Shown here one piece after another: positions 1 through 12,041 of a DNA stretch of 64,000 bases (position 1 is its first letter; each line of letters begins with the position of its first letter). This stretch comes from Chrysomallon squamiferum (Eukaryota > Mollusca > Gastropoda > Neomphalida > Peltospiridae). The notes under the pieces were generated by a model, which was not told the origin of the DNA, searched no databases, and was given only the letters and a program-made list of their open reading frames with translations. The stretch lies in contig CM022679.1 of NCBI GenBank assembly GCA_012295275.1, positions 13,129,415 through 13,193,414 on the forward strand, written 5' to 3'. The position numbers were made by a program, and so were the translations under genes.

Positions 1-969
1 CTGTGAAACTAGGCATAAAGATTAACTGTCTAGTGTTGATGATAGCAGGGAGATATTTTCAACATAAAGATGATGAATGTTAAGAACTGCTTTGATAGTA
101 CCATATTTTATCTCTGAAACACAAACTCAGCAAAACTTTAGATTACAAAATACCATAAATATCACTCAGTTTCATTATCATGCAAACAAAATATTTTGGG
201 TAATAATAATAACACATATTTTACAGACATAACACAGCTTTGATATCAGATATGCATCATGTTATATAACATAGCCTTCTTATCAGATATACATAATTAT
301 ATAGCCATAGCACAGCGTTAGTAATAAATACCTATTATCTTACAGATATAATGTAGCTTTGGTAACAAATATTATATTATCTTACAGACATAACTCAGCT
401 TTGGTAACAAATATTATATCAAATTCAACACATAACGTAGCTTTGATATCATATGTACATTATATTATAGACATAACATTGCTTTGATGTAAGATATATT
501 ATCATCCAAACATAGCATACATTTGATATCCCTTTTACGTTATATTACAGAAATAACACAACTTTGATAACAAAGTTTATCTTACAGATATACGTTTTTC
601 ATCATGTGAAATTTTAATTTATTTCAGATAATTCATCTGGTTAACAAGATGAACTCGAATCACTTCTTTCACAGGCTAACATAAGTGTTATTTCTAAATA
701 CAGTTCGTATTTTTATGTGCAGTGTAATAGTTTTATCAAGAATCTGAGAATCATTTTCTGAAAACGTTAGTTTCTGAAAATGCAGATTTTGATTTTTCTG
801 GAAGTTCAACGTGCAATACATATACAAACCAAAAAATATATACATAAATAAAAGAAAATTAAAAAATAATAATTAAAAGAACGAAAGCTTCAAATGTTTG
901 TGAAGAATCAATAAAATAAAAAAATAAAAATAAAAAAAAGTATTTTGGGGATTTAAAGTTTGTAGTAAA
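1..969. other. 5' flank of receptor 1 (noncoding)
   Basis: No gene is visible. About 215-600 is a degenerate minisatellite, listed separately. A good splice acceptor (pyrimidine-rich, ending TTTCAG) lies at 621-627. The sequence after it resembles a block at 3718 upstream of receptor 2, so it may start a 5' UTR exon running to the receptor 1 ATG. The rest is A/T-rich with short A-runs. Confidence 0.5.
215..600. repeat. Degenerate minisatellite, about 45-bp period
   Basis: About eight imperfect copies of a core reading roughly TTACAGACATAACACAGCTT followed by TGATAACAAATAT. They start near 220, 262, 300, 340, 384, 425, 472, 513 and 550. Copies differ by substitutions and small indels, so the array looks old. 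It lies just upstream of the putative receptor 1 5' UTR acceptor. Confidence 0.7.
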
Positions 970-1941
970 ATGACATTGTTGGTGACAGTAGTTCTGCCAA
1001 ACAGTTCTTCAGTGAACGAAACAACAAGGGTAGACAACTCTAATCCGATTAGTCTTTCTCAGGTTATACTTATAATAGTCAACCTTCTAGTGATGATCTT
1101 TATCTGCTTTGGAAATCTTTTGACCATCTTGGCTGTCTGGAGAACGCCGTCGCTAAGAACTGTACCCAACATGTACGTCGTATCTCTGGCCGTGGCCGAC
1201 TTTCTCAACGGATTAATCATACCGTACTACGACCTGTCTCTGTACCCACCATTCCAGGGGGAGCTGGACAAACGAAAATATTTGTGTCTGTTCCGTTACG
1301 TCTGGTTTGATGTTTTTGTCGCCGAATCAATAGGAAGTATGGTTGCGATTTCCTTCGACCGATTTCTTTTCATCCGCTACCCGCTGCATTATGGGATCAT
1401 CACCAGTCCAGCAAAGGCGGGAAGCATCATTGCTTTCATTTGGAGCTTGTCTTTATTCATTGGATTTGTTCCGTTGTTTAACAACAACTGGTCGCAGAGT
1501 TCGGGATGTTATTCGTTCGAGATATTAACACCAGAATACAGAGTATACGCTCTTAGTCCGGCGTTTTTCACCTGTTGTCTTCTAACGGCTGGATTTTATA
1601 TTTACATTGTGAAAAAAGCAGTGAAGCAACAACGAAAGAACAGAGAAAGGAAAAAGCTTCAAAACAGCAGTGCTCTCTTAGACACAAGCAACGACTGGAA
1701 ATCTTTTAAGGTGTTCATTCTTGTATTTGGAGTATTTTTCGTGTGCTGGGTGCCCAATTTTACTATCCTAATCCTGGGATATATATGGCCTATAAACCGT
1801 AAAATTATTAAATTTACTGTTATCTTAGGGTTTTTGAATTCGGGAATGAATTTCGTAATTTATGCGTGTCAGAACAAACATTTTAGACAAGCCTTTAAAT
1901 CATTTTTGGGACTGGAAAGGACACAGTGTAGGGGCATTTAA
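970..1941 (+). CDS. Class A (rhodopsin-like) GPCR 1, intronless
   Basis: A 323-residue seven-helix receptor in a single exon. Two N-glycosylation sequons lie in the short N-terminus (N11, N16). Landmarks: TM1 GN with N49; TM2 LAVAD with D77; C106 at the top of TM3 and C180 in ECL2 for the usual disulphide; D130-R131-F132 (DRF for DRY); W158 in TM4; CWVP at 259-262; TM7 N294-F295-V-I-Y298, where Phe replaces the NPxxY proline. ICL3 is short and basic (215-230), followed by a compact helix 8. Overall pattern is closest in my memory to adenosine/amine-type class A receptors (the ECL2 FE pair and YRVY are adenosine-receptor-like), but the Asn expected seven residues after the TM6 Trp is Leu, so adenosine binding is not supported. 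Expected at the plasma membrane coupling to a G protein. Best paralogue is receptor 2, nearly colinear residue for residue. ATG at 970 is the first in frame. Confidence 0.93.
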   Translation: MTLLVTVVLPNSSSVNETTRVDNSNPISLSQVILIIVNLLVMIFICFGNLLTILAVWRTPSLRTVPNMYVVSLAVADFLNGLIIPYYDLSLYPPFQGELDKRKYLCLFRYVWFDVFVAESIGSMVAISFDRFLFIRYPLHYGIITSPAKAGSIIAFIWSLSLFIGFVPLFNNNWSQSSGCYSFEILTPEYRVYALSPAFFTCCLLTAGFYIYIVKKAVKQQRKNRERKKLQNSSALLDTSNDWKSFKVFILVFGVFFVCWVPNFTILILGYIWPINRKIIKFTVILGFLNSGMNFVIYACQNKHFRQAFKSFLGLERTQCRGI

Positions 1942-2094
1942 GATTCTGAAACACGAGACTGATTTAGACCGGTGTGTATCACCACGTGGTACAAGGATAA
2001 ACAACCTGCGAACTTTAGTTATTTTGCTGTTTAGGTCTATACACAGATTATACTGATTATTTTCTTACAGTTTTGGTAGTTTTAATATAGAAAA

Positions 2095-2134
<40 letters not shown>

Positions 2135-3092
2135 ACGCTCATTTTGGTTTGTTAAATCAAGCAATTCTTCCTTCCCATTGATTGCGTTGCAAATTACGAT
2201 GACCCGACCGCACCAACATTCTTTTTTATTTTAATTTGTTGTAACTCAAGGGAGATAAGTCCCAATGCTTACTTAAATAAAAGCAAAATAATATTAAAAA
2301 GAGTACAGTCGGCAACAATACGAAGGGAATGGAATATATATATATATATATGAGATAAGCGAATATACATCTATATTAAAAAATACCGTTTTTATGGTTG
2401 TTGTTGAAGGAGATTTCATATCTTGCAATGTTCACTTTTTTGAATGAATGTCGGTTTCAGAATGATATCTTTCCAAATTAAAAAAACCCAACAACAACAA
2501 CAACCGGAAAACACACATTAATATAAATTTTTGGACAAAAACCATTCTAAATCATTATTCGATATGTCGAGATATGTTTTCATCATATTATTGATATTGT
2601 AAATAGAGTAAGTGGCCGTAAGTTGTGTTATTAAATGGTGGAGTGAGACCCAAGCTTTTTTTTTTTTTTTTTTTTTTTTTTAATTATTTTAAATACACTG
2701 CGAGTTATTTCCCTTTAAAACAAAAAACTGTCAAAGAGACTTGTATGACAAGTCGTTTTGATTTTGGTTAATTTACACCATTTGTTTCCAGGTTTTTAAC
2801 GATACACGTTTATTATTTAGATTCTTGTTGTTATGTAATAAACAATGTATAATACAATCGCGTTCTGTAATGAATCTAAGAAATAAATAATTATGTAAAA
2901 AGACTATATCTTATTAGCCGATTTTCAGGACTTCGGGAACGCAGTTTCATGTGAAACAGAACTAAATAATATTTGTAAGTAATATTTTTGTTAAGTTCAT
3001 GCTGACATTATAATACTGTAATAAATCATTCTGAAGACAAAATTATACGTTTTTCAGTTGAATAAATGTCATATACAGTGTTTAACTTTTTT

Positions 3093-3127
<35 letters not shown>

Positions 3128-4019
3128 CATTCGGTTTTTACCCCCTACCCCCACTCTGTTTATTTGAAAATAAATATAACTGTTAAATAACTAATTTGTA
3201 TTTTAAATTTATAAATACGTAGATCATTAGATGTGAATCAGTGTGCTCAAAACGTTGCAGAAAAGTTTAAAAAAAAAAAAAAAAATTTTAATATAAATAT
3301 TAGGTATCTTTCAGTCTAATCTTTAATTTCTTTTAATTTATATATTTGCCTTTCTGATAATGAAAACACTATATATAGCGCCAGTACATTCAAGATGATA
3401 AAGCATTCTGAAAAAGAGATGTACGAACTAATTTACAGTGAATATCCAAAGAAAAGAAAAGTCTCAAAGCAGCTATGCTGTTTTATTTTGCATACGTAAC
3501 TAGATCCTATTTCATCATTAAATAAAAGGTCTAGAAGAATTCTCAAATTTTTGTTTTATTGCATTCTGAATTTTGTGAAAGTTCAAAGAGTGACAAGTAT
3601 TTGCTTTTTCTTTTTCTTTTTTCTTCTTGTAGAAATACCTTTATAAACTTTATATGTATGTGTGTGTGTGTGTGTTGTATATATTGATTAATAGTACTGT
3701 TTATGCCATCGTTTCAGATAATTCAAATGGTAAGTAACTGAACAAGAATCACTTCTTTGACAGATTCATGCTAAATAATAAGAAGAAAGAGCGTTATTTC
3801 GAAATATAGTTCCTACACGTTGAGTTCAGTGGTCTGAGAAAGAATGTAAACATCTTTTGATGAAAGTAGCTTTATCCTTCTGCTAGGTAGAGTTGGATTT
3901 ATCCGGGAAATACAGTGTTCCCTATAAATAAACGAAACACTTGTATATTTGTTTCAATAAACAATAATACTTTTTATTTAATATTTATTTTATTTTATTT
4001 TTTTTTTATTTTTTTATTG

Positions 4020-4074
<55 letters not shown>

Positions 4075-4176
4075 TTAATTTTGTGCTTTAAAACGAACAG
4101 AAAATAACTCTAACAACTACCAGTCTTTAAATTTTCTTTTTTATTATTCTTTTTAATTAATTAATTAATTTATTTA

Positions 4177-4247
<71 letters not shown>

Positions 4248-4617
4248 GTTATTATTATTATTATTATTAATTTGATCATTATTATCATTATTATTATTAT
4301 TATTATTTTATTATTATTACTATATAAATAAACATTTTTCTCTCACACCACAAACAAATTTAATTCGTTTCAGATCATTTCTGTGAACGAGTTTTTCTTC
4401 TAAATACGTCAGCTGGATGGATTTTGAGCATCATTTGCCGAAAACCGCTTCATTGTACCCCTGACAAGCTTGAGTTTATTTCGGAGGTGCAGCGAAACAA
4501 TTTAAAATAATAATAATCTTTCAAAAAATAATTAAGAATTTCAGTACCTTAAACTAATCCACTCTCCCCGAGAAAGCAAAAATTATAACTTCTGTGTCTT
4601 CAAAATTTGTAATAAAA
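1942..4617. other. Spacer between receptors 1 and 2
   Basis: No gene seen. It contains long T-runs (2098-2129, 2656-2680, 3090-3127), a short TA tract (2335-2351), and two large TTA arrays (4021-4075 and 4180-4320). At 3711-3717 and 4368-4373 are CAG acceptors. Sequence after the first (3718-3810) matches 628-710 upstream of receptor 1, so the receptor plus its 5' flank was duplicated together. Confidence 0.5.
4021..4320. repeat. TTA trinucleotide microsatellites
   Basis: Two blocks of nearly pure TTA/ATT, 4021-4075 and 4180-4320, separated by about 100 bp of unrelated A/T-rich sequence. They lie immediately before the predicted 5' UTR of receptor 2. Confidence 0.9.
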
Positions 4618-5577
4618 ATGTCTTTGTCAGTCACAACACTTGCGTCGAATAATTCTTGTCTGAACGAAACCTTTGGAGTCGACAAACATGATACGATCAG
4701 CGCTTCTAGCATTTTCCTTATCATAGTCTACGTTCTAGTGATGTTGTTTGTCTTATCCGGAAATTTTTTAACCATCTTGGCTGTCTGGAAAACGCCGTCA
4801 CTCAGAACTGTACCCAACATGTACGTCGTATCTCTAGCTGTGGCCGACTTTGGCATGGGATTAATACTGCCCTATTACGCTGTAACGTTGTATTCACCAA
4901 TCCGAAAGGAATTAGATAAACGAAAATATATATGTTTGTTCCGTTTGGCACTTTTTCACCTGTTTGTCGCCAATTCAATTGGAATGATGGTTGCAATTGC
5001 CTACGACAGATTCCTCTGTATACGATACCCAACGCATTACCGTATGCACTCGTCTAAAGCTAAAGCGGGATACATCATTACTTTCATTTGGATTTTGTCT
5101 TTAATCATAGGAGTCGTCCCATTATTTCATAACAGATGGACAAAAAAATCAGGATGTAAATCGTTCGAGGTCCTTACCCGCGAATATAGATTATACGGTC
5201 TTTGTTCCGCTTTCTTTATCTGTTGTATTCTAGCAGCTGCATTTTACATTTACATTATAATTGCAGCTGTGAAATTCAAACGAAGGCATAGTTCAATCAG
5301 ATTTTCTGTAAGCAGCGATGATACGTTAAGAGGCGATAAATGGAAAACTTTGAAGATGTTCTTTCTTGTATTAGGAGTATTTTTCGTGTGCTGGGTGCCA
5401 AATTTTACCCTCCTGATCCTGGGATACATATGGCACATAAATACAGATGTTATTCGTTTTACAGTCATCTTGGGATTTGTGAATTCGGGGATGAATTTCA
5501 TAATTTACGCATGGAAAAACAAACGTTTCAGAGAAGCCTTTGAATCTATTATTATAGGAATGAAGCAGAAAACGTAA
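4618..5577 (+). CDS. Class A GPCR 2, intronless
   Basis: 319 residues from the ATG at 4618; the frame is open further upstream to 4594 but only through a GTG, so 4618 is the start I choose. Colinear with receptor 1: sequons N11 and N16, N49, D77, C106, D130-R131-F132, W158, C180, CWVP at 258-261, and TM7 N293-F-I-I-Y297, again with Phe at the NPxxY proline position. ECL2 keeps the SFE triplet of receptor 1. ICL3 (220-242) is basic and Ser-rich, with KRRHSS resembling a PKA/PKC site. The C-tail is very short and ends KQKT. Tandem paralogue of receptor 1, probably from a duplication that included the 5' flank. Ligand unknown. Confidence 0.92.
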   Translation: MSLSVTTLASNNSCLNETFGVDKHDTISASSIFLIIVYVLVMLFVLSGNFLTILAVWKTPSLRTVPNMYVVSLAVADFGMGLILPYYAVTLYSPIRKELDKRKYICLFRLALFHLFVANSIGMMVAIAYDRFLCIRYPTHYRMHSSKAKAGYIITFIWILSLIIGVVPLFHNRWTKKSGCKSFEVLTREYRLYGLCSAFFICCILAAAFYIYIIIAAVKFKRRHSSIRFSVSSDDTLRGDKWKTLKMFFLVLGVFFVCWVPNFTLLILGYIWHINTDVIRFTVILGFVNSGMNFIIYAWKNKRFREAFESIIIGMKQKT

Positions 5578-7562
5578 TGCACATTGGTGTTTGATAAACA
5601 CGGCTCTGTCATCTATAACTGTAAGACATATATGTATGTGAATTTGGAGAAACAGCCTTATTTAAATTAAGATAATGATATAAAGTAAAAACGTGAATGT
5701 GTATGAGATGATGTTTCTGTCTGTGTTGTTGTATGTTTGTGTGTATTTGTGTATGTCTAGGGGTGAGAGGGAGACAGAGATATTTTAACTAAAACTGTTA
5801 GTCATATTGTCCTTTTTTGTTTTTCTTCTGTAAATTACAATCAGTTACAGAGATGGTTTGAAAATAAGTAAATTAATTGTGTGTGTGTGTGTGTGTGTGT
5901 GTGTTTTGTGTGTCTATATATAGAGAAATGTATTTTACATTTCAGCGATTAACCAAGATGCTGCTAATGCTAATCTTTATTGTTGTTTTCTTTGTCCATT
6001 TTTCTGTTGTATGGCATTATCAGACAAGGAAAAAACAGAACATATATAATTATTTTTATTATTACATTAATTCCGCTAAACAGGTGATTAGAAATATATA
6101 CAAATCTTACTAAAGATATTAGCCTTTAAAAAGAAATCAGAGCTGTAGATAAAGAGGAAAAAAATATTAACGGAGAGTGCATCAATGAAAATAAAGAATA
6201 TTTTATACATAGTCTTCACCAGAAATGAATAACTTGAGAAATAGTCTATAAACGAATAATAAAAATATCTGGAATGACACCGAGAGATAGAACAGCTGAT
6301 GTTACAAAAGATTCACTCATTTACATATATCTGTTTACTGGAGAAGTTAAATCCAGAGGCATAGCCAGGTTTCAAAATTAATGGAAGCCAGAACATACAA
6401 AAGGCGCCATGAAACGTACACGAATATCTTTTAAACTCATTAGGCATTCTTATTTTGTATTTTAAATCAAAGCACAATTTAAAAAAAAAAAAAAAAAAAA
6501 ATGAAACAATAATAACATCGGTGTTTGTTTGTTTTCTGTGTTTGTTTGGGGTTTTTTGTGTTGTTGTTTTTTTTGGGGGGGGGGTTGCGGTTTCTTTTAA
6601 TTTTGAATGTAAAATGAAAACAAAACGAAGCAATGTGTAAAATGTATACAGAAGTTTCTTTTGTCTAGGCTTCATTCCAGTAGTGTCACATCACTAGCCG
6701 ATTCTTTTTCATGGAGAACAAACATAACTCACTCTATACATGCATTTAATAATAAGATAAAATATATAAGAAACAACAAAATTCGACTTTTATCGCATAG
6801 AGCTTAATTACTTTTGAAAAGACGCCAGTTTTTAAGAAAGTGTTTTTCCCTTTCTCCCCATCTATCTACGCTGCTGATTACCGCTTCTTTCACGAGGACA
6901 TCAGGTTATAAAGAAGATAGCTTGAATTTCCACCCCGGGGTTTACAGAGGCCTCTTTAGTTAATGGGTGGAGAGGGGTTGATTTGCACGAAGTTTCACAC
7001 AGATTAAAAAGTAAAAAAAAAAAAAAACTATAGCAGTTTCATCTTGCTTTTCTCATAATTTGTACCCAAGGCTATCTATAAATCATGTTTCCCATTTTAC
7101 ACTAAAATCATATTCGACAGCAGTATGTAACAGGTTTTTAATGTTTAATCTAAACTGCAAAATTCAAATCTCATTAAAAAATAAAAATTCAGTATATTTC
7201 AAACTGACAATAAGAATCTTATAAAAATAGCTATTGAACGTTAATAAAATTTTGTCCCGGCTCATTTAGTTCATATTACGTCAAACGTGGGTGTCATAAA
7301 ATTACGTTGCAAGAAAAGAACAATGTACATGTTTTTGTCCAGGAGGCAGTTGTCAAAACCCCTCAAACAATTGTGCTATTTTAACTCGGTTCCCAGGGAT
7401 AAGTTAAACATTTCCTCGGTATGTACTAGTGTTCAAATACGGATCAGTGTATGATGGAATTATTTAATGTACAGAAATTCTAAGAGACGAATTATAGATA
7501 GATAATAATAATGTAATACCAGTGCTAGCAGTAGAAGTTGCAGCTATGTTAGAATGGAGCCA

Positions 7563-7570
7563 TGACGTCA
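7563..7570. promoter_or_regulatory. CRE palindrome upstream of receptor 3
   Basis: Perfect TGACGTCA followed by TCTGAAAA. The same site and context occur at 11819 before receptor 4. It is 1.3 kb from the receptor 3 ATG but would be nearer a promoter if a 5' UTR intron is present. CREB/ATF binding is inferred from the motif only. Confidence 0.45.
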
Positions 7571-8817
7571 TCTGAAAATGTTTTGATCAGTATCTTCTGG
7601 TTTAAAGTTTTAGAAACAGAAAAAGGAATAATTATTTCAGAAAGCTAACAGAGAAAATTACAATTACTTTAATTAGTAAATTATCAGAAAAAAGGTCGCA
7701 AGTGTCACTATACGTTTGTGGTTGTTGTTTTTGTGTTTTTTGTGTTGTTATTTTTTTTTTTTTTTTTTAAGAGTATGATTTTTAAAATAAAAAATTGTAA
7801 TTTTTGAAATAATAGACCAATCATAGAACCATTTAAAAAGCCTTTATTTGTTTTTATTTTATTTTATATATTTATTTATTTATGATCATTTTAAGCGCTT
7901 TACTGTGTTATAAATAAGAATAAAATCAGACTAACTTTTTTTTTCTTTTTTGTCCTTTTATTTTTTCTTCCTAGTATACCTACTAGTCGTTATTTACGTA
8001 ATTTATTATTATATATTTGTAGCAAGCACTAGAGGTACCAGAAACAGTGGATCCTATCTGAGCCACTTTTTCCCTGTGGACATTTCGGTGTTGATAACAG
8101 TTTAGCTGCTGCTGTCTTCCATTAATTTGTTATTGTTGATAAAAATAAACTAGATAGTTATAAACCTATTACATTTCTTAGTTGTCTTGGAAATCGTTTT
8201 ACTCCCGTGTTAAATAACAGACCAAAGTTCTATGGTGAAATAAATGATATAGTAATATAAAGTTCATGCAGGATTTAGGTAGGATTATCGGACAAATAAT
8301 TATGTGTTCGCACTGTATGTATTTTAGAACACAGATTCTGAGCCGTATTTACATAAAATCTGTATTCTAGAATTTGCACTGCGCTTCACAACAGACATGT
8401 TCACTTATTATAAAAATTGTCATGAAGGTTATACCTAATGAATCCCAAATCTCTACACTTATCGCGACCTCGATTATAATTAATGAAAATAAATATTTCT
8501 TAAATCAACTAAAGTGTATGACTGTATGCCTATATATCTAAGGAGAATTTCCGAGGCGTTGAAGTGTTTTGGGGCTGGGGGACTGTTTTGGGTCTGGAGA
8601 GTAGTCTGAGTTTTTTATATCGACTTAATAATAACTGTAATAATAATAAAAAGAAAAAACAGTTATGGGCGGCTTTAATAAGATAATAGACAGTTTCATT
8701 AAATCCAAGTCATTTAGGTTTAGGTGGGGCAAAATTCTTGCATATGCCAGCCTTTTTGTCCCACTGTACTCTCATTAATTAATTGATTAATTAATCTGTT
8801 TATTTGTTTATTTTCAG

Positions 8818-8861
8818 AAGATGAGCTACAACATTTCACGTCGTCATCATCAGTTGTAAAA
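8818..8861 (+). promoter_or_regulatory. 5' leader of receptor 3 with a 12-codon uORF
   Basis: After a strong acceptor (TTATTTTCAG, ending 8817) the leader contains an ATG at 8821 that opens a 12-codon frame ending TAA at 8857-8859, two bases before the receptor ATG at 8862. Such a tightly placed uORF would be expected to lower translation from the main start. The equivalent position in receptor 4 reads ATC (12001), so the uORF is absent there. Confidence 0.55.
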
Positions 8862-9854
8862 ATGAACGTATCAAATCCGAAGGAAAATATAACAACAACA
8901 CACGTCATCAAACCAGAACAAATTGTTTTGATGGTCGTCAATGGGTTGCTAATCATTTTCATTTGCACTGGAAACTCTTTTACCATTTTAGCAGTGTGGC
9001 TTACGCCAGCTCTGAGAACAGTACCCAACATGTACGTGGTATCTCTTGCCGTGGCAGACTTTCTTACAGGAGCAACCATTCCATACTACTCGAGTAATTT
9101 ATACGAACCTTTTCAGAAATATCTGGATAGAAGAAAATATACTTGTCTTTTCCGCTATGTTTTTTTATACGCTTTCGCGGCCAACTCCTTTTTCTGTATG
9201 GTTGGAATAGCTTTTGACCGATACTCGTGCATAATTTACCCACTCCACTACATACGAACATCAACTCCGGCAAAAGCTGTGTATGCAATACTTTCCTTTT
9301 GGGTGGCTGCTATTTCTTTAGGACTTATTCCTTTGTTCTACAATACGTATTCCCCTAAAACTGGGTGCCATTCTTTCAAAGTTATTAAGCCTCAATACAG
9401 AATATTTTTTGTTAGCCCTGTTTTCTTCTTGTGTTGTCTGCTTGCTGTTTTTTTCTATGGAAATATTATATCAGTCGCTTTACCACATCAACGAAAACTA
9501 ACCAAAGCACAAACAACAGCGGATCGTAAGTATATGTGGAACCGAAGTGAAATGAAGTCCTTACGAATGTTTATTGTTGTATTTGGGACTTTTTTTGTTT
9601 GCTGGACGCCACTTTTTGTAATGCAGATTTTGCTATATTTCAGGCCAGTTTCTGAAACAGCTTTCAAATCTTTTCTCAGTTTAGGCCTTTTCAATTCTGG
9701 GATGAATTTCGTAATATATGCGTATCAAAATAAACAATTCCGCCGTGCCTTCAAGTCACTGGTTGGCATGAGTGATAGTGATTCAGTATCTACGGTCAGT
9801 ACAGATCGCATAAACTACCCTGCTACCACAGCTCTTGGATTTGTGGGGAATTAA
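8862..9854 (+). CDS. Class A GPCR 3, intronless
   Basis: 330 residues. Sequons at N3 and N9. N38 (TM1 GN), D66 (LAVAD), C95, D119-R120-Y121 (a true DRY), W147, C169 (ECL2), CWTP at 247-250, TM7 N282-F-V-I-Y286 with Phe at the NPxxY proline. ECL2 lacks the FE pair of receptors 1 and 2 (SFK instead). The C-tail after helix 8 is Ser/Thr/Asp-rich (SDSDSVSTVSTD), a plausible kinase and arrestin region. Receptor 4 is a very close paralogue of the same length. The ATG at 8862 matches the start of receptor 4 and lies 44 bp after a likely 5' UTR splice acceptor, so the coding part is one exon. Ligand unknown. Confidence 0.93.
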   Translation: MNVSNPKENITTTHVIKPEQIVLMVVNGLLIIFICTGNSFTILAVWLTPALRTVPNMYVVSLAVADFLTGATIPYYSSNLYEPFQKYLDRRKYTCLFRYVFLYAFAANSFFCMVGIAFDRYSCIIYPLHYIRTSTPAKAVYAILSFWVAAISLGLIPLFYNTYSPKTGCHSFKVIKPQYRIFFVSPVFFLCCLLAVFFYGNIISVALPHQRKLTKAQTTADRKYMWNRSEMKSLRMFIVVFGTFFVCWTPLFVMQILLYFRPVSETAFKSFLSLGLFNSGMNFVIYAYQNKQFRRAFKSLVGMSDSDSVSTVSTDRINYPATTALGFVGN

Positions 9855-12041
9855 TTATTTATTTCCATCTTTGATAGGGAACAAAGAAGAATGTATAAAG
9901 AAGAATTATAATTCTTACAATTTGTTTTTCATCAAAAAGCGCTACCATACTAAAGAAAAACAGTTGCAGCAATTAAGTTTACAAAATCTATTTTTGAAAA
10001 TGTGTTTTATCTCCTCTAATTGTTTAGAATCGAAATACATATCTAATTAATGTGAACGTAATACTGTAATCTTAAAATATTTTTATTTTTGTTAATCTTA
10101 TTACTACTACTACTACTGCTAGCGCTATTACCAATTTGTTATGTTATAATAATGATCAAAACAACGTATGTAGGAGAATTAGACTAGAGTTGAAAGTAAA
10201 TAAAAATAAACGTAACCCAAAAAGGAGATTCAGAGTAAAATGCAGCAGTTAAAACGGAAAGGAAAACAAGCCAGGATTTATTAATGTACAAAACTGAAGA
10301 TAGCAGGGACTAACAAATAGTCAGTTTAAGAGAGCAGTGAAAGTAACGCAGAAGTGTCAGCGAAACAGTGAATTCAAGATAGCAAGGAGACTAAACAGTA
10401 GAGAAATACATAATTTAGCACAATGAAGAACAAAACAGATTCCTTAAAGAACAGAATTCAGTATGTCAGGTCTCATAGCATAATTATAATAATAAGAAGA
10501 AGAAGAAGAGAAATTTATTTGTTCGTTTTTGTTATATGGCATTATCAGACAAGGAAAGAAACAGAATATATAGAATTTTTTTTTTTTATTAGTATTAATT
10601 CCTCTAAAAGATGTTTTGATATATATATAAACCTTAGTAAAGATATTAGCCTTTGAAAATAAATCAGAACTGTATATAAAAGAGGAAAAAATATAAACAG
10701 AGAGTTTATCAATAGAAAATAAAGAATATTTTATACATAGTCTTCACCAGAAATTAATAACTTGAGAAATAGTCTATAAACGAATAGGAAAAATACCTTG
10801 AATGGACACCGAGAGATAGAACAGCTGATGTTACAAAAGATGCACTCATTTACATATATCTGTTTATTTGAGAAGTTAAATCCAGGAGCATAGCCAGGTT
10901 TCAAAATTAATGGAAGCCAGAACATACAAAAGGCGCCATGAAACGTACACGAATATCTTTTAAACTCATTAGACATGCTTATTTTGTATTTAAAATCAAT
11001 ACACAATGTAAAAAATAATAATAACAAAAATTTAAAACAGAAGAAGAAGAAAGAAAGAATAAAAATATAATAACATAAGTGGTTATTTTTTAATATTTAT
11101 TTTTTGTTGTTCTTGTTATTTTTAATTTATTATTTTAATTCTAAACATAAAATGAAACAAAACGAAGCAATTTGCAACATACGTCGAGTAGTTGCTTTTG
11201 TCTAGGCTTAATTCCAGTAGTATCCATTATTTTAGCATAATCCACATCGATAGCCAATTCTTTTTCACTGGAGAGCGAAGATAACTCAGTCTATACATGC
11301 TTTTAGTAATAAATTAAAATAAAATAAAATATGTAAGAAATAATTATTGTTGAAAAGGCGCCAGTTTTTAAGAAAGTGTTTTTCCCTTTCTCCCCATCTA
11401 TCTACGCTGCTGGTTACCGCTTCTTTCACGAGGACATCAAGTTATAAATAAGATAGCTGGGAATGTTAGTCGGCCATTTTGAATTTCCACCCCTGGCTGA
11501 AGGGGGGTCTCCTTAGTTTATTTAGTTCATATTACGTCAACCGTGGGTGTCATAAAATTACGTTGCAAAAAAAAAAAAAAAAAAAAAAACTACGTACATG
11601 TTTATGTCTTGGAAGCAGTTTTCAAAACCCTTCAAACAATCGTGCTAGTTTAACTCGGTTCCCAGGGATAAGTTAAACATTTTCTAGGTATGTACTAGTG
11701 TTCAAATACGGATCAGTGTATGATGGAATTATTTAATGTACAGAAATTCTAAAACACGAATTATAGATAGATAACAATACTGTATTAGCAGTAGTAGCAG
11801 TAGTAGTAGTATGGGCCATGACGTCATCTGAAAACGTTTTGACCACTGTTTTCTGTTTTTAGAAACGGAAAAAGAATAATTATTTTAGAAAGTTATCACA
11901 GAAAATTACAATTACTTTAACGGGCAAAATTCTTGCATATGCACTGTAGTCTCATTAATTGCTTGATTAATTTATTATTCTATTTGTTTATTTTCAGAAG
12001 ATCAGCTACAACATTTCACGTCATTATCATCAGTTGTAAAA
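9855..12041. other. Spacer between receptors 3 and 4
   Basis: No gene seen. 9855-10440 matches 13035-13680 (3' flank of receptor 4), and 10525-11920 matches parts of 5995-7690. A-run at 11565-11589. The CRE at 11819-11826 is 223 bp before the receptor 4 ATG. Acceptor TTTTCAG ends at 11997. Confidence 0.6.
11819..11826. promoter_or_regulatory. CRE palindrome upstream of receptor 4
   Basis: Perfect TGACGTCA followed by TCTGAAAA, as at 7563. It lies 171 bp before the predicted splice acceptor at 11997. If that acceptor is used, the promoter must lie upstream of it, which is compatible with this site. Confidence 0.45.

Larger units (their letters stand above)
5578..8861. other. Spacer between receptors 2 and 3, duplicated at 10.5-12.0 kb
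   Basis: No gene seen. GT repeat at 5877-5904, A-run at 6480-6500. Blocks 5995-6480, 6640-7000 and 7255-7690 match 10525-11010, 11180-11520 and 11515-11920, the upstream flank of receptor 4. The stretch 7690-8720 has no counterpart there. A CRE palindrome lies at 7563-7570. A splice acceptor (TTTTCAG ending 8817) begins the exon that contains receptor 3. Confidence 0.6.
5995..10440. repeat. Segmental duplication, copy A (carries receptor 3)
   Basis: This block, including receptor 3 and both flanks, is repeated at 10525-13680 around receptor 4. Shared landmarks: a GGCATTATCAGACAAGGAAA motif, a sequence with GGCGCCATGAAACGTACACG, the ACTCGGTTCCCAGGGATAAG block, the CRE, the receptor, and the 3' flank around 10200-10440. 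Copy A is longer by about 1 kb (7690-8720). Confidence 0.85.

Noticed and set aside
970-1941. Receptor 1 as an adenosine receptor
   Set aside because: ECL2 FE and some TM4/TM5 patterns are similar, but the key TM6 Asn is missing and FE is not kept in receptors 3-7, so I leave the ligand open.
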